The notes beneath the pieces were generated by a model, which made no database searches, was not told the origin of the DNA, and saw only the letters and a list, made by a program, of their open reading frames with translations. A program made the position numbers and the translations under genes. 12,304 nucleotides of DNA from JBDREF01 sp043820045. GTDB lineage: Bacteria > Planctomycetota > Phycisphaerae > Sedimentisphaerales > Anaerobacaceae. Location: the NCBI GenBank assembly GCA_043820045.1, contig JBDREF010000201.1, positions 1 to 12,304 on the forward strand, in the 5' to 3' direction. Shown in pieces: positions 6,021 through 12,304 of the stretch; positions within the stretch are counted from its first letter, which is position 1, and each line of letters opens with the position of its first letter.

Positions 6021-7565
6021 ATGGGGCTTTGGAAAAAAATAAGTCCGAGACGCAGTCAGGTCCGCAGGAATATTTCTGCTGAGCGTTTTTCGCAGATAAG
6101 CAGGCTAGTGAACACGGAATCTTTGATTTCGGCTCTCGTATGGCTGCTCTTTGTGGTGCTCTGCGTCTTCGTTCTTTCATTGCCGGAGGCCAGGTATCTC
6201 GAAGTGACGGCGACAAGCGTCCTGGTGGTGCTGGTTTCTCTGGCAGGGGCCCTCTACATCTATCACTACCAGAAGCGAATAATAAGAAATCGCATCAGGG
6301 CCCTTGTGCTCATCGGCCTGTTCATCCTGATGCTGGCGGCGACAAAGTTCAGTGTGCGGGCAACGGAGCATTCGTTCTGGGCTACCGGAACCGCCGTGAC
6401 GACGGCGGTCATCCTGACAATAGCGTATGACCAGCGGTTCGCATTAGGTTTGAGCCTGTTCTATTGTCTCCTGGCGTGTTTCGCGGTGGGATCGATGCCG
6501 GGCAGTGAACCTCAGCCGACAAATATCAACCTGTTTGTGACAATGGCAGCCGGTGTGGTAACCTGCTGTTTCTGCCTGAAGGAAATCCGCACAAGAATCA
6601 AGCTGCTCCAGGTCAGCACCTTAGCCGCCGTAATCGTATTTGCAATGGCGGCGTCCGTGGAATTCCTGTCGCAGACCACCCAGTCCGCCGGCATTCTCAT
6701 ACATCCCGGCTTCCACGCGGGCATTACCCTGGTGGTGGGCCTGCTCATCCAGAGCCTGCTGCCGATTATCGAGAAAACCTTCCGAATAGCAACGAGCATG
6801 ACTCTCCTGGATTACAGCGACGCCAACCAGCCTTTGTTGAAAAGACTTCACATGGAAGCGCCCGGCACGTTCAGCCACAGCCTGTTGATAGGCTCAATTG
6901 CCGAGGCCGCCGCCGAAGCGATCGGACGCAACGGTCTGTTGTGCAGAGTCGGCGCCTATTATCACGACGTCGGCAAAATCAATAAGGCCGGCTATTTCAT
7001 CGAGAACGAACTCGGCTCGGTCAGCCGGCATAAGGAGCTGGCGCCGACAATGAGCCATTTGATTATCGTGGGCCACGTAAAAGACGGAATCGAAATGGCC
7101 AAGGAATACGGCCTGCCCGGCGTGCTTCGCCAGTTTATCGAGGCGCACCACGGCACGACGCTGATCGAGCATTTCTACAACGAGGCAAAAAAACTGAAAG
7201 CCAAAAACGCCAAAGGAAAAATGGATGATGGTCCACGCGAGAGCGAGTTCAGGTATCCCGGCCCAAAACCGCAAACCAAGGAAGCCGCCATCGTAATGCT
7301 GGCCGACACTGTGGAAAGCGCCGTCAGGAGCCTCGGCGAAGTGACGCCGTCGAAAATAGATGCCGTTGTGCACAACATGGCCATGAAGCGGTTGCAGGAC
7401 GGGCAATTCGACGAATGCGACCTGTCCCTGCGCGAACTAAGCCAGATCGAAGCGAGCATATCGAAAACTCTCGCGTCGCACTATCACGCCCGAATCGCAT
7501 ATCCGCACCCGCCGGACGTGCCCCCGGAGTCGAAGTTTCAACCCGTCCATGCCGGGCAAAAGTGA
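6021..7565 (+). CDS. 7TM-HD (PgpH/YqfF-like) metal-dependent phosphohydrolase, short form
   Basis: The protein has 514 residues. A basic N-terminus precedes about seven to eight transmembrane helices (roughly 34-56, 60-82, 93-109, 120-136, 138-157, 168-186, 197-217, 232-250). A cytoplasmic HD phosphohydrolase domain runs from about 260 to 480. Its metal-site motifs are intact: HMEAPGTFSHS with His286, YYHDVGKI with His315-Asp316, HLIIVGHV, EAHHGT, and ADTVESAVRS. In Listeria and other Firmicutes PgpH degrades c-di-AMP and is around 700 residues, with an extracellular 7TMR-HDED domain before the helices. That domain is absent here, because the first helix begins near residue 34. The position between phoH and ybeY is the canonical one. 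GGATGGA (6011-6017) supports ATG 6021. c-di-AMP as substrate is inferred from family, not shown. Confidence 0.92.
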   Translation: MGLWKKISPRRSQVRRNISAERFSQISRLVNTESLISALVWLLFVVLCVFVLSLPEARYLEVTATSVLVVLVSLAGALYIYHYQKRIIRNRIRALVLIGLFILMLAATKFSVRATEHSFWATGTAVTTAVILTIAYDQRFALGLSLFYCLLACFAVGSMPGSEPQPTNINLFVTMAAGVVTCCFCLKEIRTRIKLLQVSTLAAVIVFAMAASVEFLSQTTQSAGILIHPGFHAGITLVVGLLIQSLLPIIEKTFRIATSMTLLDYSDANQPLLKRLHMEAPGTFSHSLLIGSIAEAAAEAIGRNGLLCRVGAYYHDVGKINKAGYFIENELGSVSRHKELAPTMSHLIIVGHVKDGIEMAKEYGLPGVLRQFIEAHHGTTLIEHFYNEAKKLKAKNAKGKMDDGPRESEFRYPGPKPQTKEAAIVMLADTVESAVRSLGEVTPSKIDAVVHNMAMKRLQDGQFDECDLSLRELSQIEASISKTLASHYHARIAYPHPPDVPPESKFQPVHAGQK

Positions 7566-8104
7566 AAAGACAATCAGTAATTATGGCCTCCGCCGAACAA
7601 GATTCAGACATAGTCATTCAAATCGCCAGGAACTTCAAAGACGTAAACGTGCCGCTCCCCAGGCTGCGAAAACTTCTCAAGACCGCCCTTGATCGTTTTG
7701 CCGTCTCGAAGACTCGCGGCGCCGGATATGTGGTCGATATTGCGATAGTCGATGACAGCCAAATCCGGCAGCTTAACAACCGGTTCAAGAATCGAGATGC
7801 CACCACCGACTGCTTGAGCTTCGACCTGTCGGATGATCGGAAGGAGCCGGACGCCGGCAGCAACGCGCCGAGAGTCCTGGAAGTGATCGTCAACGGCCAA
7901 ATGGCCGCAAGACAGGCAAATCTGCGGGGCCATTCCGGCGAGGCGGAGCTGGCACTGTATATAACGCACGGCCTGCTGCATTGCCTCGGATTCGACGATT
8001 CGACGCGAACCGAGGCCCGTAAAATGCACGAGGCGGAGGATGAGATTTTGCAACAACTTGGCTACGGCCTGGTATATAATAGGGATATAAGAGAGCAAGA
8101 GTAG
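7562..8104 (+). CDS. ybeY: Endoribonuclease YbeY (16S rRNA maturation factor)
   Basis: YbeY is a metal-dependent single-strand endoribonuclease for 16S rRNA 3'-end maturation and ribosome quality control. From GTG 7562 it has 180 residues. The substrate-side motif LNNRFKNRDATTDCLSFDLS (71-90) corresponds to the family LN-x-x-[YF]-R-x-x-D-x-x-T-D-V-L-SF. The zinc motif reads HGLLHCLGFDD: His136 and His140 are present, but the third ligand, normally His ten residues after the first, is Asp146. The C-terminal helix KMHEAEDEIL is typical. GTG 7562 overlaps the previous stop (GTGA), suggesting coupling; ATG 7583, eight codons in, is an equally possible start, and neither has a clear ribosome binding site. 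The frame is open back to 7415, but that extension lies inside the preceding gene. Confidence 0.93.
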   Translation: MKRQSVIMASAEQDSDIVIQIARNFKDVNVPLPRLRKLLKTALDRFAVSKTRGAGYVVDIAIVDDSQIRQLNNRFKNRDATTDCLSFDLSDDRKEPDAGSNAPRVLEVIVNGQMAARQANLRGHSGEAELALYITHGLLHCLGFDDSTRTEARKMHEAEDEILQQLGYGLVYNRDIREQE

Positions 8105-8159
8105 TGGGACGCATTGAGTCCACGCCTTGTGCTGAAAATAATTGAAAGGGTAAATAAAA

Positions 8160-9458
8160 GTGGGTTACGCTGGTTGGGCCGTCTTGCTGATCTGCCTCCT
8201 CGCCGGCGGCACGTTGTTTTTTTCCGTTAATGCCGTCGCTCTGCGAACGTTTTCTCACGCCAAATTACATGAAGCGTTCAAGGCGGCAGGGCGAAAAACA
8301 GACCCCAAAGACCTCGCTGAGCGATTAACGGAGAACGCCGAAGAGCTGATCCTGACATGTTACTTCTATCGGCTCATCTTCAATATGTTCATATTGCTGA
8401 CTCTGGTTGCCGTCCTGGCCAAACCCGGGCAGCCGCCGAGTCAGGGAAATTCCGTGGCCGGTTATCTCCTCACCGTTATTATCGCGATGATTATATTCTC
8501 GGTGTTCAGTATCGCTATTCCACATGCCTGGGCCAAGTATGCCGGCGAAAAGGTCCTCAGCCGGACACACAAAGTGCTGGGTTTTTCCGCGGTCGTGGCC
8601 TCGCCCGCTCTTTACATCTTCAGATTGTACGACGGCTTTATCAGGCGCCTTGCCGGTATAGCTGAAACAACACCGGAAGAGGAGCACGAAGAGAGGCAGG
8701 AGGAATTCCTCACCGGCCTCGAACAGCACAGAACCGAAGGCGTCCTCGATGCCGAAGAGCAGGAAATGATCGAGAATGTGCTGGAGTTGAGCAGCAGTAC
8801 CGCCGACGAAATCATGACTCCCCGCACGGATATAATAGCCGTCGAGGTCAACTCGGATTTGCAGAAAGTCCTGGAGACCATAACCGTCGGCGGCCATACC
8901 CGCGTGCCGGTCTTTGAAGAAAGCATAGACAACATAGTGGGAATTGTGTATGCCAAGGACCTGTTGACCGAGATCGGCAGAGACCCGGCGGATTTCAAAC
9001 TTCGCGACAAAATGAGAGACGTCTATTTCGTCCCCGAGACAAAACCTCTCCGGAACCTGCTGCACGAGTTTCAGAATCGCAAGCTCCATATAGCCGTAGT
9101 GCTCGACGAATACGGCGGTACGGCGGGAATTGTCACCCTGGAGGACATTCTCGAAGAGCTGGTCGGCGAGATTGTCGATGAATACGAAGAGACACCTCCC
9201 GAACCGATAAAGAAAATCGACCGGAACACTATCGAAGCCGATGCCAGAACTTACATCGACGATGTGAACGACCAGTTCGAGCTGAATCTGCCCGAAGATG
9301 AAGACTACGAGACCATAGGCGGTTTCGTTTTCTCCCGTCTGGGCTACATCCCCAAAGCCAACGAAAGCTTCGAGTACGAAAACCTCAAGTTTACCATCGC
9401 GTCCGCCGAGGCCAGAAAAATAAAACGCATTAAAATCGAAAAAATATCCGAAGAATAG
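8160..9458 (+). CDS. corC: CorC/HlyC family protein: DUF21, two CBS domains, CorC_HlyC
   Basis: This is a membrane protein of the CNNM/CorC (hemolysin C-like) family, associated with Mg2+ or Co2+ transport. The orthologous slot in E. coli is ybeX, next to ybeZ and ybeY. It has 432 residues. A DUF21 region carries about four helices (roughly 4-24, 64-86, 100-124, 140-158). An acidic linker follows (TPEEEHEERQEEF). Two CBS domains begin around EIMTPRTDI (217-225) and end near DEYGGTAGIVTLEDILEELV (from 316). A C-terminal CorC_HlyC domain (about 348-428) contains DVNDQFELNLPEDEDYETIG. GTG 8160 has GAAAGGG (8144-8150) nine bases upstream. The distance to ybeY is 55 bases and to recO two bases. 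The adenosine-nucleotide binding and ion specificity are family inferences. Confidence 0.93.
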   Translation: MGYAGWAVLLICLLAGGTLFFSVNAVALRTFSHAKLHEAFKAAGRKTDPKDLAERLTENAEELILTCYFYRLIFNMFILLTLVAVLAKPGQPPSQGNSVAGYLLTVIIAMIIFSVFSIAIPHAWAKYAGEKVLSRTHKVLGFSAVVASPALYIFRLYDGFIRRLAGIAETTPEEEHEERQEEFLTGLEQHRTEGVLDAEEQEMIENVLELSSSTADEIMTPRTDIIAVEVNSDLQKVLETITVGGHTRVPVFEESIDNIVGIVYAKDLLTEIGRDPADFKLRDKMRDVYFVPETKPLRNLLHEFQNRKLHIAVVLDEYGGTAGIVTLEDILEELVGEIVDEYEETPPEPIKKIDRNTIEADARTYIDDVNDQFELNLPEDEDYETIGGFVFSRLGYIPKANESFEYENLKFTIASAEARKIKRIKIEKISEE

Positions 9459-9460
9459 CT

Positions 9461-10219
9461 ATGCTGACCAAGGACCTGGCTATCTGCATACGCGCCGTCG
9501 ATTACTCCGAAACATCCCAGATCGTAACATTATTTGCCCGAGACGCCGGCAAAATCAGCGCCATCGCCAAGGGCTCGAAACGCCCCAAGTCGGCGTTCGA
9601 CGGACCCATTGAAATGCTCGCGCACGGAAAGATCGTTTTCGCCGATTCGAACAAGGAAAAACTCGCCACCCTGACCGAATTCCAGCAGCAGCCGTCGCTG
9701 CTGAGCCTGCACGGCAGCCTTTTCGCAATGTACTGCTGCCTATTCGGCGCCGAGCTGCTCAACAGCCTCACGCACGATTACGACCCTCACCCCGAGCTGT
9801 TCGATAGCTTACTCGAATTCCTGCACAACGCCAACGGCTTGCAGGCAACGGGCAATGAGCGACGAGATATGCTGGCGCTGCTGATATTGTTCCAATTGGG
9901 CCTGCTAAAGGAAATCGGCCTGCAACCGATACTGAGCTACTGCGTGAACTGCAAAGCCAAATATGAGCTGCGAGATACCAAACGCGAGGCTTATTTCAGC
10001 AATTCCGCCAACGGCCTTATCTGCCGGGATTGCGAGGCGAGCTTTGCAGACAAGGTCAGGCTGGCCGGCAACGTTGCGGCCGCTTTGGCCAGCCTCAAAC
10101 TGATCCCTGGGTCGCCGGAAAAGATACTGACGCAAATCGAAAAAGTATTGGTTTACCACTTTACCGGACTGCTCGGCCGGCCGCCAAGAATGGCAAAGCA
10201 CATCTGTGGCAACACTTGA
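9461..10219 (+). CDS. recO: DNA repair protein RecO
   Basis: RecO helps RecR load RecA on SSB-coated DNA in the RecFOR recombinational repair pathway and anneals complementary strands. At 252 residues it is of normal length. The N-terminal OB fold (about 1-80) shows the characteristic IRAVDYSETSQIVTLFARDA and GKISAIAKGSKRPKS. A helical middle follows. The C-terminal zinc site has four cysteines, C161-x2-C164 and C188-x2-C191 (CVNC, CRDC), so this is the zinc-bearing version. ATG 9461 lies two bases after the corC stop with only a weak purine run upstream, which indicates coupled translation. The stop TGA shares one base with the next ATG (TGATG). Confidence 0.95.
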   Translation: MLTKDLAICIRAVDYSETSQIVTLFARDAGKISAIAKGSKRPKSAFDGPIEMLAHGKIVFADSNKEKLATLTEFQQQPSLLSLHGSLFAMYCCLFGAELLNSLTHDYDPHPELFDSLLEFLHNANGLQATGNERRDMLALLILFQLGLLKEIGLQPILSYCVNCKAKYELRDTKREAYFSNSANGLICRDCEASFADKVRLAGNVAAALASLKLIPGSPEKILTQIEKVLVYHFTGLLGRPPRMAKHICGNT

Positions 10220-12192
10220 TGGAATTGCGAAAAAGTACAATGTCCCCTTTTTCAAGTATAGGCGTTAGAAAGTTGCTTACTGCCGCTAAGACAGGAGTTG
10301 AAAGCAGGTACATGCCCGTGGCAGCAGCCTGCATAGCCGCCGTGATAATGCTTCCGGCGATTGATGCTGGTTTCATACAGGACGATCTTTTCCATCGGAT
10401 AAGGCTCGTCGAACCTTCCCAACTGCCCGAGCAGATTCACGACACGGGGCTCATCTCGCCGGATGCAGGCACACTCCCTGCGGCGATGCGCGACATGCAC
10501 TCTTTCGCACGGACAAAACGCGATGCCGACAATCTGAAAGAATCGGGCCTGACGCCATGGTGGACCGCCGCCGAGTGGCGTTTTGCCAACTGGCGGCCGT
10601 TGGACAGCTTTACTCACTGGCTGGATTATCGCTTGTTCCCGGATTCGCCGGCCCTGATGCATCTGCACAGCATCGTATGGTTCGCAGCGGTGGTATTGCT
10701 GCTGAGCATCCTGTACCGAGAATTCATGACGCCCGCCTGGATAGCTGCTCTTGCGGCGCTGCTTTATGTTATCGACGACAACAACTACTTCCCCGCGATG
10801 TGGATAGCGAACAGGAACCTCATACTGTCGCTGTTCTTCTCGATTCTGACACTGCTTCTGCATCACAAGTGGCGACAGCGCAATTCTCCGGCTGCCGGGG
10901 TTGCGGCCGTAATCACACTGCTGCTGTCGCTGCTGTCAACCGAGGCGGGCATAGCCACTTTCGCCTACCTCTTCGCTTATGCACTCATTCTGGACCGCGG
11001 CAGCCGTGTACAGCGGGCGCTGAGTCTTGCTCCGAGTTTAATCATAATAGCGGCATGGCGAATAATCTACAATTCGCTCGGTTACGGAGCGGTCGCAAGC
11101 GGCTTCGTCATCGATCCCGGGCGAGAACCTCTGCGTTATGCGCAGGCGGTGCTGGAGCGAGCGCCGATACTGCTTGTCGGCCAATTAGGCCCGACGCCGG
11201 CCGAAATGCTCTGCTTCTTCGGTGACTATGCCAGAGGATGGTACTTGCTCCCGGCACTGGCATTCCTGGCTCTCTTTATCATTGTGCTTATTCCGCTGCT
11301 GCGCAAGAACCGTGTTGCGCTATACTGGTTTATGGGAATGCTGCTTTGCGTGCTGCCGATATGTGCGACCGTCCCGATGAACCGCAACTTGCTTTTTGTC
11401 GCTATCGGCGCCTTCGCATTGATCGCGCAGTTCATCGGCGGCTTTCTCACAAGGGAAAGCTGGATCCCGAAATCCCATTACTGGCGAGTTGCCGCCTGGA
11501 TACTTTGCATCACTCTTATTCTCGTGCACTTCTGCCTAGCCGCTGCGGCCCGGACCCGTACGCCGAAAATGACCTCTCGCGTATTCAACACATTCTATTC
11601 AACCGTTAAAGTTGATCCCTCAATCGACCTGACGGACAAGACCCTGGTCGTGGTCAATGCCCCCTATCCATTTCTGTTCGTCGGCCTGCCCTTCTTCAGG
11701 GCCTATTGGAATGAACCTTTGCCGGAGAGGACCCGCCTTCTTGCTCCCGGATTTACGCCTTTGGAGATTACCCGAACGGGAGAAAAAACTCTGCTGGTCA
11801 AAGCCAAGACCGGCAACATTCTCTCGGCGGACACATCTCGAAAAGATATCAAACCGAACTTCGCGTACTTCTATCATCACTTCAACAGCCTTTTCAGGCC
11901 GGTGGACATGCCGTTCAAGATCGGCGAACGGGTCGAGTTGAGCGATATGTCGGTTGAGGTCACCGATGTTGACAAGGACGGCCAACCAACGCAAGTCTCC
12001 ATCGAGTTCTCAGCTTCTCTTGACGACCCGGCCTTGTGCTGGCTGCAGTGGCACTGGCAAAAACGCGGCTCCGGCTACTATTCAACGTTCAAAGTGCCGG
12101 GGATAGGTCAAGAGGCCCACACGAAAGGACCATTTGAAGATATTCGAACTAATTCCACAGAACACACAACAAGCATTTGGCCAGAGCCTTAA
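10219..12192 (+). CDS. Large polytopic membrane protein resembling GT-C glycosyltransferases
   Basis: From ATG 10219 the product has 657 residues. The first helix is at about 32-52. It is followed by an acidic pair in QDDLF (Asp55-Asp56), a placement like the catalytic loop of GT-C enzymes. A non-cytoplasmic loop of about 90 residues then contains W125-RPLD. Some nine further helices run up to about residue 440, including the WIANRN motif (195-200), which recalls the W-x-x-G/N-R-N segment of TMTC and PMT-like families. A soluble C-terminal domain of about 207 residues (451-657) is probably periplasmic. No specific substrate can be named; transfer of a sugar from a polyprenyl carrier is an inference that fits uppS in the same block. 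The start shares one base with the recO stop (TGATG). A frame open back to 10030 lies inside recO. The 3' end overlaps the next frame by 59 bases. Confidence 0.8.
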   Translation: MELRKSTMSPFSSIGVRKLLTAAKTGVESRYMPVAAACIAAVIMLPAIDAGFIQDDLFHRIRLVEPSQLPEQIHDTGLISPDAGTLPAAMRDMHSFARTKRDADNLKESGLTPWWTAAEWRFANWRPLDSFTHWLDYRLFPDSPALMHLHSIVWFAAVVLLLSILYREFMTPAWIAALAALLYVIDDNNYFPAMWIANRNLILSLFFSILTLLLHHKWRQRNSPAAGVAAVITLLLSLLSTEAGIATFAYLFAYALILDRGSRVQRALSLAPSLIIIAAWRIIYNSLGYGAVASGFVIDPGREPLRYAQAVLERAPILLVGQLGPTPAEMLCFFGDYARGWYLLPALAFLALFIIVLIPLLRKNRVALYWFMGMLLCVLPICATVPMNRNLLFVAIGAFALIAQFIGGFLTRESWIPKSHYWRVAAWILCITLILVHFCLAAAARTRTPKMTSRVFNTFYSTVKVDPSIDLTDKTLVVVNAPYPFLFVGLPFFRAYWNEPLPERTRLLAPGFTPLEITRTGEKTLLVKAKTGNILSADTSRKDIKPNFAYFYHHFNSLFRPVDMPFKIGERVELSDMSVEVTDVDKDGQPTQVSIEFSASLDDPALCWLQWHWQKRGSGYYSTFKVPGIGQEAHTKGPFEDIRTNSTEHTTSIWPEP

Positions 12193-12304
12193 GCAAGAAC
12201 GCGTAACAAAGGAACAACTGAGAGCGACAATCTCATATGCTGACGACCAAATAACTCAGACCGTTCGCAGTACAACAATGTCTTCACTTTCTTTCAATCA
12301 TCTT
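12134..12304 (+). CDS. N-terminal part of an unidentified gene, running off the window
   Basis: TTG 12134 opens a frame with no stop through the last base, giving 57 codons. Its product begins MKIFELIPQNTQQAFG and continues SLKQERVTKEQLRATISYAD, a sensible mix of polar and hydrophobic residues. AAAGGA at 12124-12129 precedes the TTG by four bases, a short but usable spacing, and the same AAAGGA plus TTG pairing starts phoH in this window. It overlaps the end of the GT-C-like gene by 59 bases in another frame. The alternative ATG at 12278 lacks a binding site. The beginning is helical and soluble with no signal peptide; I do not recognise the family. Confidence 0.55.
   Translation, partial: MKIFELIPQNTQQAFGQSLKQERVTKEQLRATISYADDQITQTVRSTTMSSLSFNHL

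Noticed and set aside
7415..7561. Longer YbeY starting at 7415
   Set aside because: The extra 49 residues are Arg/Pro-rich and lie entirely within the 7TM-HD gene; the YbeY fold begins after 7562.
8325..9089. Antisense open frame of 254 codons opposite corC
   Set aside because: Opposite a complete DUF21-CBS-CBS-CorC_HlyC protein; no start signal or motif of its own.
10030..10218. Longer GT-C-like protein starting inside recO
   Set aside because: The extension overlaps the zinc-site region of RecO and is not protein-like; ATG 10219 with TGATG coupling is a better start.
12239..12304. Separate short ORFs near the right edge, such as ATG 12237
   Set aside because: ATG 12237 stops after five codons (MLTTK) and has no ribosome binding site at a proper distance; the frame opened at 12134 explains this stretch better.
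1..12304. Mobile elements, CRISPR arrays, tRNA or rRNA genes, toxin-antitoxin or defence modules
   Set aside because: No transposase, integrase, array-like repeats, tRNA cloverleaf or defence-type domain was seen on either strand; the window is essentially a housekeeping operon.

Overview
The window is a compact, almost entirely plus-strand block of bacterial housekeeping genes. By eye the base composition is moderately GC-rich and even, with no mobile-element signature, tRNA, rRNA or CRISPR array. The gene content suggests a planctomycete, probably of the Phycisphaerae side. The grounds are a CdsA whose C-terminal signature reads PGFGG...DIIDSPL, two uncharacterised genes (713-1474 and 1495-1953) that look like lineage-restricted planctomycete proteins, and frequent TTG/GTG starts with AAAGGA-type ribosome binding sites. 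This assignment rests on pattern recognition, not on a search.

Layout. Positions 2-190 hold the last 62 codons of an unidentified membrane protein. A 113-bp gap follows, with a good sigma70-like promoter candidate at 198-226. A roughly 102-codon small gene at 304-613 appears to be broken by one extra base. A 99-bp gap holds two mutually exclusive hairpins, one of which would cover the ribosome binding site of the unknown soluble protein at 713-1474. A two-helix membrane protein with a small C-terminal domain (1495-1953) comes next. From 2025 the genes are tightly packed: purA, uppS, cdsA, phoH/ybeZ, a 7TM-HD (PgpH/YqfF-like) phosphohydrolase, ybeY, a corC/ybeX-type CBS protein, recO, and a large polytopic membrane protein resembling GT-C glycosyltransferases (10219-12192). 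The start of a further gene, open to the window end, begins with TTG at 12134 and overlaps the 3' end of the GT-C-like gene by 59 bases.

How the genes fit together. The spacing (overlaps of 1-4 bases, or gaps of 2-71 bases) suggests one long transcription unit or a few nested ones. uppS and cdsA make the undecaprenyl and CDP-diacylglycerol precursors of envelope synthesis. phoH, ybeY and corC correspond to the ybeZ-ybeY-ybeX cluster tied to ribosome and RNA maturation. The 7TM-HD gene sits between phoH and ybeY, as in Firmicutes, and recO follows, so the order blends the Firmicutes and proteobacterial versions of this neighbourhood.

The most interesting signals are small. Three consecutive junctions (before purA, uppS and cdsA) carry very short ORFs that run into or overlap the downstream start codon. 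There is a possible RBS-masking RNA switch before 713. The PgpH-like protein lacks the extracellular HDED domain. YbeY has an Asp where the third zinc-ligand His is usual. I do not see a clear new defence, mobile or biosynthetic system.
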